A stretch of DNA of 64,000 nucleotides from Phialophora verrucosa (lineage: Eukaryota; Ascomycota; Eurotiomycetes; Chaetothyriales; Herpotrichiellaceae), in NCBI GenBank assembly GCA_002099365.1, contig MSED01000005.1, positions 682,001 through 746,000 of the forward strand, in the 5' to 3' direction. Made by a program: the position numbers and the translations under genes. A model generated the notes under the pieces. The model was not told where the DNA came from and did not search any database. It saw only the letters and a program-made list of their open reading frames with translations. Each line of letters starts with the position of its first letter. The first letter of the stretch is position 1. Of the stretch, positions 10,221-20,865 are shown one piece after another.

Positions 10221-12961
10221 ATGGCAGCTCTCCGCAGGAAGGTCCTCCTAGACAATAACTGGCGGTATAGGTCTACGACTTCGACGGAGTCCTCGATCAA
10301 CTCATGGCAACCAAGCAGGCCGCTTCCTACAGAAATACATCTCGACCTGCTCGCCAACAACGCGATTCCGGACCCTTACCTCGGAAAGAACGAGAGCGCC
10401 GTGCAGTGGGTTGGAGAACAAACCTGGGTGTATGAGCGAGACTTCGTCGTCCCTGAAGATATCTTTGGGTCAAGCTACCACAAGGCTGCGCTCGTGTTTG
10501 AGGGTCTAGACACCTTTGCTACTGTCGAGCTCAATGGCCGAGAGATCCTCAAGTCCGACAACGCATTCGTCTCTCATCGAGTCGAGTTATCGCAGGATCT
10601 GCTCGTGGAGGGCTCGCAACACTTGCAGATAACCTTCGAGAACGCAGAGCGCATTGGTGACGAGGAGGTTCTGAAATATCCTGGGCACGACTGGTTCACA
10701 TTCAACTCCGTATCACGTCTCGCGATAAGGAAGGCACAATATCACTATGTAAGTTCGTCTGGCTTGACACCATCCTCTCTTCTGGCTGACCGAGCGTTCA
10801 ATCACAGGGTTGGGATTGGGGACCGAAACTGATGACCTGTGGACCTTGGAAGCCAATCTACCTGGAGGGGTACAGTTCGCGGATCTCGGACATTGTGGTC
10901 CACACGACATTGGCTTCAGATTTGAAATATGCCGATGTGAAAGTTCAAGTGGAGGTCGATGGCCCTGCTACGCAAGCTAACGTCACACTCCGGCGACATG
11001 GCGTTGCTCAACAATCTCGGGTTGTCGATGTCCAGCAAAATGTGGCCCGAACGATATTCCGAGTGCAAAACCCTCAGCTATGGTGGCCGTTTACTCTGGG
11101 AGAGGCTAGCCTCTATGAGATCGGTGTCTCGTTGTACGAGAAGATTGATGAGTCTTCGGAGCCCCGACTATCAGACGATGTGACCAAGCGATTCGGGATC
11201 CGCAAGGTTGAGTTGGTCCAGAACGCGTTTCCCGACCAAGAAGGCAAGACTTTCTTCTTCAAGATCAACAACGTCCCCATCTTTGCCGCCGGCTCCTGCT
11301 GGATCCCTGCCGACTCCTTCGTCTCCCGCATTTCGCCGCAAAGATACCGGGATTGGATCAAGCTGGCCCGTGACTCGAACCAGGTCATGATTCGTGTTTG
11401 GGGGGGTGGTATCTACGAGCACGAAGCATTTTACGATGCTTGCGATGAGCTGGGAATCCTTGTTTGGCAGGACTTCATGTTTGCGTGCGGCAACTATCCT
11501 GCACATGCCGAGCTTCGCAAAAACATCGCGGCCGAAGCCGATCAAAATGTCCGCCTCCTGAGACATCATCCTTCGATCGTGCTGTGGTGCGGCAACAATG
11601 AGGACTATGCCATGCCGCTCATCAGGCAGATCGAGTACGATGCGAGCGAGTCCGACCCTGACAAGATCCTGGCGTCGAACTTTCCCGCGAGGTACTTCTA
11701 CGAGCACATGTTCCCGGCCATCTGCAAGGATCTGAGCCCCGACACGCCATACTGGCCGGGATCTCCGTTCGGGGGTGACATGGTCAACTCGGAGCACATC
11801 GGCGATATCCACCAGTGGCACGTCTGGCATCTGGAGATGTTCCCGTACCAAGACTTCCCTAAACTCGCCGGACGGTTCGTCAGCGAATTTGGAATGCAGG
11901 CATTACCCTGTCTCGAGACTGCGAAAGAGTTCTTTCCCCCAGGCTACAGTCTTGGCCGAGAGGCGGATTTCTCAAAAAATGAATTCGTCAAATGGCACAA
12001 CAAGATGGAGGATGGAGGCGAAAGGATGGCCCATTACGGAGAACCCAACATCGACTTCCAGACGGCCTCACTCCCGGACTACATCTACTGCACGCAACTC
12101 ATCCAGTCCGAAGCCCTTTCGGCGGCGTATCGGTCGTGGCGCCGTCTGTGGTCCGGGCCAGGCAAGGAGTACTGCGCGGGAGCACTCGTGTGGCAACTCA
12201 ACGACTGTTGGCCCGTCACCTCTTGGGCCATTGCCGACTATTACCTCCGGCCGAAGATGGCGTACTGGGCCGTGAAACGTGAATGTGCCGCCATCACCGC
12301 AGGTGTCGCGAGAGTCAAAGACGGGGACCGCACCGTGGCACTCGAGGTGTGGGCCGTCAACATGACATTGGCGGACGTCAAGGTCGACGTTTCGGTGCAG
12401 GCGTGGGACGTCATCACAGGTCATGTCGTCTTCGACAAGAAGATCCACGAGGCCCACGTTCTGACGAAAAATCAGAGCACGGAACTGGGACGATTGGAGC
12501 TGGACGCGCATGTTCCCGCCCACTCGAACCCCAACCACCGAGACTTGGGCTACAGAGACGTTGTCTTCGCAGCTCGGCTCATTGAGGCATCAGCCAGCAG
12601 TGTTGCTGGGGACGAAACCTCGGCAGGTCATGTCCTGGCCCACACTGTCAACTTCCACGAGCCGCTGCGGGAAGTCTCTTTCCGAGCCCGGTCCGCGAAT
12701 CTCAAATTGAAGATCGTCAAGCACGCCGGGGATACTGCCGTGGAGGCTAGTACCGATGTCCCCATCAAGGGGCTCCTCGTGCAGGTCAAGAACGACGCAG
12801 ATGCGAAATGGGATGACAACGGTGTGGACTTAGTCCCCGGCCAGCTTGCCCGTCTGAAGTACATAGGCAGAGAACTGGAAATAGGGCAAGAAGACCGACT
12901 GCACGCTCGCTGGCTGGGTGGAGAATGGGGCGGTCCACCGGTCATTAAAACTTCATTGTAA
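10221..12961 (+). CDS. mndB: beta-mannosidase, GH2 family, intracellular type B-like
   Basis: Two exons, 10221-10748 and 10808-12961, are joined across a 59-nt phase-0 intron (GTAAGT...CACAG) and encode 893 residues. The splice restores the conserved YGWDWGP element of GH2 beta-mannosidases. The enzyme removes terminal beta-linked mannose from oligosaccharides. Domain order is an N-terminal jelly-roll (residues 1-180), an immunoglobulin-like domain (about 190-310), the TIM barrel with RVWGGGIYE, the acid/base Glu in WCGNNED (about residue 441) and the nucleophile Glu in FVSEFGMQ (about 536), then C-terminal beta domains. No signal peptide is visible, which fits the mndB-type cytosolic enzyme acting on imported or turnover oligosaccharides rather than the secreted A type. 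The start agrees with the family N-terminus. Confidence 0.94.
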
Positions 12962-13116
12962 TTCCGTAGGCTCGACACGGGGTAATCCAAGACGCCAGGC
13001 AGCTAGGCACCCAACCAGCCAATGCAAATTAAGATCCTCATCAATACTCCGTATACCATGTAGCAAAATGATGCTACGTCTGTCCGTGGGATCCAGAACC
13101 ACCTCGACTGTAGAAA

Positions 13117-13958
13117 TTACACCCCACGTTTATTGTCCCTCTGCTTCAGCTCGAAGTCCTGATCCTTATGATGCTCATGCAACACATCCTTGGCCCTGAT
13201 CATCGAGCGGATGCCCAGGACCGCGAGCCAGAAATTGCCCTGATGGACGTCCGGCGCAATCTGATACAGCAGGTCGCTCTCCCACGTGATGTTGTTGTAC
13301 ACGTTCATGATGCACACCACGATGTTCATGATCCATACCACGAGGAAGATGATCCAGTATGCCTGGCTGGAGGCCTTGTCGCGGAACCGGTACGCGACCG
13401 CCCAGGTGACCATGCCGATCAGGGCGGTGGGCTACACTCAAAAGTTAGTACGTTACGTTACAGCACCGCCTGGAGCTGAGATCGGCCATGGTGTTTGAAG
13501 AAAAGGGGAAAAGGAACCAGCACAACTCACAGCGCAGAGTCTCTGGAATCGACACGCCAGATTGAGATAGGCCATCCGATCGGCGATGGTTTCGCGTCGC
13601 GACGTCGCCATCAGCCAGCATGTCTGGAGGAAAGCGGCCCTATCAAGCATGTTGTCAGTCATCAATCAGGAAGTGTGTGGTTGTGGTGGTCGTGGCCACA
13701 ATCGTAGTCATCAAAGCTACATGGCTTAATCGGTACATACCAGTGCGTAACCAGAAACGGTGTCACAGTCGCGATGAAATAGTGACTGTCAGCTCCGTAG
13801 AGCGAGCCCAAACACGCGGCGCAGATCTCCATGACCCAGGATGAGATGGCGAGGAAGTAGAAGATCACATATTCTTGATTCCGACGTAGCCGGCCGCCTG
13901 TTCGGAAGGGGAGCGCTGAAGGTTCGTCCTCGCACGGGTTCTGAATCGATTTCGCCAT
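13117..13958 (-). CDS. uncharacterised multi-pass membrane protein
   Basis: Three exons read on the minus strand (13958-13741, 13639-13531, 13431-13117) give 213 residues. The introns have GTATGT and GTGAGT donors, and the second contains a TACTAAC branch site. Four or five hydrophobic segments are visible: YVIFYFLAISSWVMEICAACLG, HYFIATVTPFLVTHW, LIGMVTWAVAYRF, and a long one around YWIIFLVVWIMNIVVCIMN. They are followed by a soluble tail ending in a charged KDQDFELKQRDNKR stretch. The pattern suggests an integral membrane protein of fungi. I do not recognise a named family and assign no function. I chose the ATG at 13958. The frame is open upstream, but only GTG or TTG codons could start there. 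It is transcribed divergently from the Zn2Cys6 gene at 14424. Confidence 0.72.
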
Positions 13959-14423
13959 GGCGAAGGCGCACTGGCGGGAAGTAAGTTCGAGAGGAGCCGG
14001 AGGTTGTGGTTGATGCACCGCCTGGAAGAAGGTGTGGTTGTCGTGAGTGGCGACGGCGATGTCGGTGAGGTGGAGGTGAGGTTGATGCGTGAATTCAAGA
14101 GAGAAACCGGAATGTTGGAGGTCAGCGGCTGCCCAGCAGGAGGCTCGTCATCGGCTGAATAAGCGCCTGGGATGGACCAATCAGCGCATCTGTAGCATTA
14201 GCGATCGGGCGGCGCGCACTACGATGAAAACGGTTAGACGCCTCGGCGAAGCTGCCTCGAGAATCAGCCTCTGGATCGCCGGCCGAGGTTGATCTCTTTA
14301 CCAAGGAATACAAAGCAAAGCACTCCGTATTGCTCAACAGCCTCTGTAATGAGCACTTGAGATAAATACACCAGTGCACTATCACCGCATGTCGAAGGAC
14401 ATCTTTCCCCCCCCGACGCCGTC
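13959..14423. promoter_or_regulatory. divergent promoter region, 465 bp
   Basis: This region separates the start of the minus-strand membrane protein from the start of the plus-strand Zn2Cys6 regulator. It has a near-copy of the TACTCCGTA word at 14321-14329 (first base differs) and a C-rich run just before the regulator's ATG. The head-to-head arrangement allows shared control of the two genes, which is an inference. Confidence 0.45.
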
Positions 14424-16604
14424 ATGACGACTGTCCCGCCTTCACAGAAACCCTTGCTCGGGTCTGCGCCTGTAGCGTGCTCGGCATGTCGGCGCTTGAA
14501 GGTGAAAGATGAGACGGCAAATGAACCATCAAGACTCTAATGACGGTATTTAGATGAGGTGTGTTAATGCCGACAATCCACCTTGCGCAAGGTGCTTGAG
14601 GACTGGGAGGAGGTGCGTCGTGCTGCCGTCTAGAAGGGGCCAACAACAGTCGGGAACCTCATTGCGGAAGAGGCAGCCGCCGGTATCGTCACCCTCGGCC
14701 ACCAGCGAGCCGTTGCACACTCGCGACTCGCAGCCCGTACCGTCTGCCGCGCCCTCCAACTCGGCGGGACCGTCATCTCGGATCCCTCCGATGCTGCCTC
14801 AGGCTCGAGCTCGAGCTCTCCGGAGTCCTTCGTCGAGAAGGGAGCCGCATTCTTCTCCTGCCAGCGCTTCGCCGGGCTTGCCGTCGGTATACTCCTTGTC
14901 TCCTGTGGATGTGTTGGGCTACGTGGCCACACAGCCACCTTCAATGGAAATTTGGACACAGCACCAACTGAGTCCGAGAGGCACTTCGCTCGGACGCTCC
15001 GAGCTTGTCGACATAGCCGAAGGTGTTCTTGTTGAGTATATTGAGTTGTAAGTGGGGCAACGCTCAACCATCTACTCGTACGACGCACACTAACCGCCGC
15101 GTCCGACTGTAGCTTTCGAGCGAAGATCTTGTACTGCGTACCTGTGATTGACGACACGGACCTGGAGAATCCGCTTTATGTGATCAGACACAGGCGACCA
15201 CTTGCCTATTGCACGAGTTTTGTGGCGTCGCAATTCATCCCCGGGAGCACCAGCGTACGACAGCAACTTCTCTCGCACGTAGCGGATTTCGTCCAGACCA
15301 CTGGCGGCCCCTTGACGGAGGATGAAAATGTTCTGTGGACGCAATTGCAGGCTCTTGCCGTCCTATACGCGTATCGTCCTGCCGCAGACGTATTCCAACT
15401 ACCTGGTGCTCCCTCGTCCCCTAGCTTTCTCAACCATTGGGTCCTTAAATATTCTATCGAGGCATTTGCGTTGCGAGCGCGACTTCACCGCTCTATCGAC
15501 GGCCTGAGAGCGCTCTTGGCAATCAACTCGCCACAGGTATCGGAATCGCCAGCCTTTCACAGGTACGTCTACTGGCTCTGGCTGGTGACGATGTCTCATC
15601 ACTTCTCTTTGATGACAAGGACGCCCCCAAGCATTAGGGAGGACAGCAGCATCAGCTCCGCGGTGGATCTGCTCAGAGATCTTCCGAGGCCCCCACGTGT
15701 GACTCGCATCCTCGCCGAGATTGATTTGTATATGCTCTGGCAGCATGCGGGCAGAAGCGTCCCAGGACTTGCGGAATGGTGGTGTACGCCGTCAGACGCG
15801 ATGAGCGTAGAGGATGTGCAAGCGGTACTTCAAGACATGGAAGGCGCCCTGGAAGTCTGGAGCCAGAGGTGGGGACTTCGCGGGGAGCCCAAGGCGACGA
15901 TTTCGAACGTCGACATGGCCAAAAATGGCGCCGTCGACTTCCACTTCCAAAGCACGAGATTCTGCATCAGCACGTTCGGGACGCGATATATCCTCCAGAA
16001 AACACGGTCTGCGCTCGACGAAGACATGCCATCTCAGCCGGGCTTGGCCCAGGTGGCACGAGAATCCGTCTTGAAGTCCGTCAAAGCTGCTCATGCTTGC
16101 TCGCGCTGTCTGGTAGACATCCCACCCCTGAGGCGCGAAAACACCCGGTACATGGCAGAATTCGGTTACGTTCTCATCTCATTTTGCTGCCTCTACATCA
16201 TACAGGCGTATGAACTCTTCGGGTCAGCTCTGCCGGCTTTAGCGGGCTATCTAATTTCGGTTGAGGAGGTCGCGACGTTCATGACAGAGATGGCGGTCGC
16301 CAATAATACGGCGCCTCGGTTCTACGGCGCGTCCGTCATGCGGCAGCTGAGAAGAGCGACGGGCCGCGTGGAAGGTGCTCGTGTTGACGATCAATCTTGG
16401 ACAGGACAGCATGTGGAGAACATGGATGTTCAACAAGCTGTCTCAGCAAGCTTGAATGCCTCGCCCTCGGGTGGTAACCCCCTCCTTTTTACGGGCACAA
16501 CTGCTGGAGATCCTAGTGCGCTGTTGCAAGCAGGTCCACTTCATGGCACAAGTCCGCCGCTATTCTCCATATTCGACCCCAGTTGGGGACCCCTTTTGAG
16601 ATAG
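14424..16604 (+). CDS. Zn(II)2Cys6 fungal transcription factor
   Basis: Three exons, 14424-14501, 14554-15047 and 15113-16604, encode 687 residues. The first intron (52 nt, GTGAAA...TTTAG) splits the zinc cluster after CSACRRLK, and exon 2 continues MRCVNAD..PCARCLRTGRRC. All six cysteines are therefore present only in the spliced form. A Ser/Pro/Arg-rich linker follows (about residues 55-160). The middle homology region begins around the FFRAKILYCVPVID segment and extends through helical stretches to about residue 590. The C-terminus is rich in Ser/Gly/Pro and may activate. It should bind CGG-type DNA as a dimer. Its target is unknown. The neighbouring membrane-protein gene is divergent and could be a target. 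No cluster context points to a pathway. Confidence 0.9.
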
Positions 16605-18422
16605 GAGGATAAGAGGACGTAGATACCACTCTCCACATTGTTACACCGACGGGACGACTACCTGTGCGTGCCATCCTAGGCTTAGGCGGCAAAGTTGGTG
16701 TTTTACGTCCTGATTTACCCGGCTGTTCAAAGCCCTGCATGCACCATTGCCCTGGTTGCCTGCCCGGTCCCTCGAGGAGGGCAGGCACTAAAAGATCGAC
16801 GCCTGCTTGACTCCCAGAGACGACGCCACCTGACGCAGCGAGAGAATGGAGATGTGAAAGTCAGTGGCATGTCTACTCAAGCAAGGGAACACCGTCCTAA
16901 GGTCGCCTAAAAATCTCTTCAGCCAGGATGGTCGGGATCGGCTATCCCCAAGGTTTATTTTGTTGCGTAGGCGAGTTACGCCTCTATCAGGAGAGTTGCC
17001 CGGTTACTCTACCAGTAGAAATTCTGTGTGACGGGTTCGAGCTAGGTTTGTCTGAAGACCCCTGTCCACTTTCCCGGTACGGTAGTCGCTGTGCTTCCCT
17101 CTGGACGGAGTCGTACGAAATGAACACATCGCCCGCTCACAACATATACCGACAGTGCGTACGAGTACCTCGCCGTAACTTCTCCAAGCCAGTTTTCGGT
17201 GGAATCCCATCGCTGTGGCACGCTAGGCGACGCTGATTCTCGCGAAGGAAATCAGCTTGCAGTGGTACATACACATGATCGTCCCTCCCAATCAACCTCG
17301 GTGCATTGCCTGCAGTGTTGCCCCCTTCGCTTATGCCCGAACGCAAGAAGGAGGTTAGACTCCGACCTTCCCGTTCACAGGTTAGAAAAGCAAGGGTTCG
17401 AGTAGGAAATTCTCATTTGATCTAGGGTTCGACATAGCCTCCACACCTGGTCGGATACGCGATGCAGCTCGAATCTAAACGATCGATCGTTCCTGCTGCT
17501 CTCCAACCCCGATCGCTGATCCGGAGTACGTGCTCCGAGCTACTTGGAAGCCTCCGTGGAGCTCTGGCGCTTCCAGCACAATACGAGCAGCCGCAACCAC
17601 GTGTAAGCGCTGGCTCGTGCTTTTGCTTATACTTGTCCTCCATATCTAAGGGTTTCCCAGAAGACCAACGTGGAGGTCCGACGACGGGTGACAGCGGTGT
17701 TTACCAGGGAGCCGACTCCAACAGCGGGTTTGGCTTGTGTGCATTTTGACAGCCAACTAATTTCTATGTCGACATGCGAGACCCGCAATCATGCGCTGGC
17801 CTCGGTCGGTGGGTGCCGCGGCGCTCTTGGAAGAGCCTTCCGAGCCGGTCCATGTCGCCTGAAACTGCTTGAAAGACGCCCACAGAGTCGACGAGTATAC
17901 GAGTAAGTCCAGAACAACCATGTACACACTCATATCAGATCACGTCCCGCTGCACCTCGCAGCTCCAGAGCTAGAACCTATCTTGCCTGCGCTACTACGG
18001 CCTGCTCCGATGGCTGGACGGCACGAAAAGGGTGGTGATCCCGAAGTGACAGGTCACTGCCCCCACCCACCACACTTTTGATGACAGCGGGGAAGCATAC
18101 GACTTTTGGGTCTGGGTCGATTTCTTGCAGGCCAGGCATCAGAGAGCTAGACTATTGGAGAGTGGCATCTGCAGTGCCTTGCTAAGCTCGACTGACAAGC
18201 TGAGCTGATATCCTCTGGTAACGGCTGCTTTCCCTAAGCCTCGCCAGAGATCCGAAGTGGCGAGCAATGTCGATCGAACCCATGAACGTATTAGCAAACC
18301 GGGTACAGACAAGTTGTGGCCAAATTTTATATATCGGGTGTTTGACACCCTTCGAAATTTGACGATGGGTTTTACGCTCTTCCAAGGTTACCATCGCTAC
18401 GGCCACTTGCAGGTTTGCAAAG
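16605..18422. other. long intergenic region, 1.8 kb, no recognisable gene
   Basis: Short open frames occur on both strands, but none has family resemblance or convincing splice partners. Two TACGAGTA words lie at 17160-17167 and 17898-17905. A 9-bp inverted repeat (TGCCTGCCC / GGGCAGGCA) lies at 16757-16765 and 16779-16787. Several GGTTCGA strings resemble a tRNA B box but have no complementary arms. The final part is presumably the promoter of the PTH11-like gene. Confidence 0.5.
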
Positions 18423-19880
18423 ATGTTGGAGTCCAAGGATGCCGTTCTCGTTGCTACGAGCATCGCGCTCGCGGTATCGTCCATCGTGTCAATTTCGATT
18501 GAGCTGGAAAGGCAAGCTACCACTGTCGGCCGCCTGACTGCGAGCAAGTGTGAGTCGTTCGCCGGAAACGTGGCATGTCTGGCCAAACACTGACTATTCT
18601 TTTCATAGGGCTCTTGGTTGTCGGTGCAGTACATCGCCCACCTTCCCTGCTCACTGCACATCGCTCATCTCTTACAGTTTTTTGCTCTGGTCATGACCTC
18701 GATCGTTTGTGCAGGTGAGGGAAGGAACCTTGTGTTGACCGCGTCCGTTACTGATGAATCTACCAGCTGCAGCCAAAGGTCTCGGAGCATCCATCTCTCC
18801 TGCTGAATTTTCACGCAGGGAGACCCTCCAGAAGGTCGGTTCCCCTTTCCTTTCCCCCTGGCCCCCGTGGTGGGCTCCTGGCACGGCGACTGACACGAAA
18901 ATAGCTCATCGTTGCAGCCTTTCCCCCATACTTTCTGTGCAACATGTTCGTCAAACATGCCTGGTTGACATTCTATTACGGGCTGTCACAGACGCGTGCC
19001 CAGAGATGGTTCATCCACATGATGCAGGTCGTCGCCGCGGCGTTCGGCATCAGCTCCGTGGTTGTCGCTCTGTTGCAGTGTGTGCCCTTGGACGGTGTCT
19101 GGCATCGACAAGAGCACGCAGATGTAAAGTGCATCAACTTGATGGCATTCTTCTACTTCAACTCGATCTTTATGATCGTCAATGATATCGTCATGTACCT
19201 GATCCCCATGGTGCTGCTGTGGAAAGTCGAGATGATCCGCGACCATCGATGGAGTCTGTACGCCTTGTTCGGCATCTGCTTCCTGTGGGTGTCGCCATGT
19301 CTCTGGAGAAGACAGATCTCAATGCTAACCGACTCCTTCTTTCGTTCAGGGTTATTGTGGCAAGCTTCCTCAGATTTGTCGCCGTCTACCAGGTTGATCA
19401 CACCCCAAACCTTTCGGGTGCGTTATTAGTTTTCCAATCTGTCCTCCTCGCATGCAACTCCAGCGCTGACCGAGCTCTCACGAAACAGAAAACTACGCTC
19501 TTGTCTTCCTGTGGGCGGGCGTGGAAAACCACGTCGGCATCTGTGCGGCCTGCGCCGGATCTCTCAAGACCAAATGGTGCGCCACGTACCAGAAAGTCCG
19601 AGCCCTGTCGATGGATCTCAAGAACAAGTCATGGCTCGCGTCCATGTCGGCAGCTACCTCATCATCAGTGGGGCGCGCTTCTCAGGACACCGAAGACCGC
19701 AGACTGTACGACCGATCCAGCAGCAACGCGTCGTCCCTCAACAGCGTGCCAACGGGTGGGAAAGACCTGGGTATGCGGATGGAATTGGTCGAGATGCATC
19801 CCGGCACGCGGATCTCGGTAGTCGAGGCCCCGCGACCGACCATCATTCACATCCCACCTCACTCCTCGCGTGGGCGTTGA
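18423..19880 (+). CDS. PTH11-like fungal rhodopsin-fold membrane protein
   Basis: Seven exons (18423-18549, 18609-18628, 18678-18714, 18767-18834, 18905-19284, 19350-19417, 19489-19880) give 363 residues in one frame. The spliced product has seven hydrophobic segments: residues 8-25, WLLVVGAFFALVMTSIVCA, LIVAAFPPYFLCNMF, MMQVVAAAFGISSVVVALLQC, FYFNSIFMIVNDIVMYLIPM, ALFGICFLVIVASFLRFVAVY and YALVFLWAGVENHVGICAAC. A Ser/Thr-rich cytosolic tail follows. This matches the fungal integral-membrane family that includes the Magnaporthe surface-sensing receptor Pth11, though ligands are unknown for most members. Exon 2 is only 20 nt. The intron after exon 4 has a non-standard GTCGGT donor. Sequence between TM2 and TM3 is shorter than usual and lacks the common CFEM domain. 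Confidence 0.82.
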
Positions 19881-20331
19881 AAAGGACAATCTTAAGAGGA
19901 GACAAATGGCACTCCTCTGGATGGTAATGAAAAGTGATTTTGATACCAAATCGACATGCATGTTGACGTCAACCAAGCGAAGCATGCTTCTAATCTCGGG
20001 GTTATGTGTATTGATATGTGCTAATACGAAGGATATGTCTAATACGAAGGAAATGTATTTATGACAATGCCCGAGCGTGGTGACGATGTCACTCGCTACG
20101 ATGGCAAGCAGATGCATACATATTGCGGGCATTCTCATATCATATTGAAGATACCAACAGAGAGAACCCGAATGAGAATGAATCTACCTACCTACCATAC
20201 GAAGGGCTGCACACATTGGATCTCAGTCCAGTCCAGACATCATCCGTCATCCTTACTTGTCTTCCTCTCCCCATCAACATCATTATCATCCCCTCCCCTC
20301 CACGCACCTCTCCAGCCTCTCCTGAGGGCAA
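19881..20331. other. convergent intergenic region with an 18-nt tandem repeat
   Basis: This is 3' flank shared by the PTH11-like gene and the DUF3237 gene. Two adjacent copies of an 18-nt unit beginning CTAATACGAAGG lie at about 20021-20038 and 20039-20056, differing at one base. Otherwise AT-rich and pyrimidine-rich 3' sequence. Confidence 0.6.
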
Positions 20332-20865
20332 CTAAACAACAACCTCATAAACCTCGTAATCCACACTCTCGACACCGCCCTCGCCTAACACAAGCGCCAC
20401 TTTGGCCACCAACACGGCGAAATTCAACCTCCACCAGCGCTTACTATTCGTGTTCACACTAATCACCTCTGTGCCATACAGGGCCGTAGGCATGGCTGAG
20501 CCTGGTGGCGGCGCCGCGGGGGGCTCTCCGTCCAAGACGGCCATGACGGGCTTGATCAAGCGGTCGAACCCCCTGCTCTCGAACTTGAAGAGCGCATCAT
20601 TCTCGTCGTCGGCTTTCGCAATCACGCGCAGGTCGACTTCCAGGACGAGTTCGTCGACGTGGCGCGTGCAGTAGTCGCCTCCGCCGGGAAGGACGGTCGC
20701 CACGGGATGGCCCTCGGGCGTGGTCACGCGGCCCGAGGGGATTTCTACCCAGTTGGCCTTGCCCCGGGGCGTGAGGCCCGCGTCAAGCGGCGTCGAGGGC
20801 GTCAGTGTTACGTTCAGGATGTGTTTGAGTGTTGGCGCCGAGGGGGTGGTGGTGGTGGTGGACAT
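20332..20865 (-). CDS. DUF3237 (UPF0311) family protein
   Basis: A single exon encodes 177 residues starting with MSTTTTT. The family pattern is visible in order: a beta strand LNVTLTPSTPLDAGLTPRG, the glycine-rich IPSGRVTTPEGHPVATVLPGGGDY, the D(V/L)RV strand with E/D-rich LVLEVDLRV, and the terminal beta strands FAVLVAKVALVLGEGGVESVDYEVY. The small beta-barrel family is widespread in bacteria and fungi. Its role is not established, so no reaction is assigned. No signal peptide or membrane segment is seen. It is convergent with the PTH11-like gene and has a 1.4-kb shared upstream region with RRG7. Confidence 0.85.
   Translation of the reverse strand: MSTTTTTPSAPTLKHILNVTLTPSTPLDAGLTPRGKANWVEIPSGRVTTPEGHPVATVLPGGGDYCTRHVDELVLEVDLRVIAKADDENDALFKFESRGFDRLIKPVMAVLDGEPPAAPPPGSAMPTALYGTEVISVNTNSKRWWRLNFAVLVAKVALVLGEGGVESVDYEVYEVVV

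Noticed and set aside
10000..10251. Open frame overlapping the beta-mannosidase start
   Set aside because: It is in another frame, lacks domain content and ends just inside the real gene.
13959..14018. N-terminal extension of the unknown membrane protein to 14018
   Set aside because: The extension starts with GTG. The first ATG in frame is at 13958.
17028..17430. Three GGTTCGA strings resembling tRNA B boxes
   Set aside because: The flanking bases cannot form a T arm, and no acceptor stem or A box is found at the right distance.
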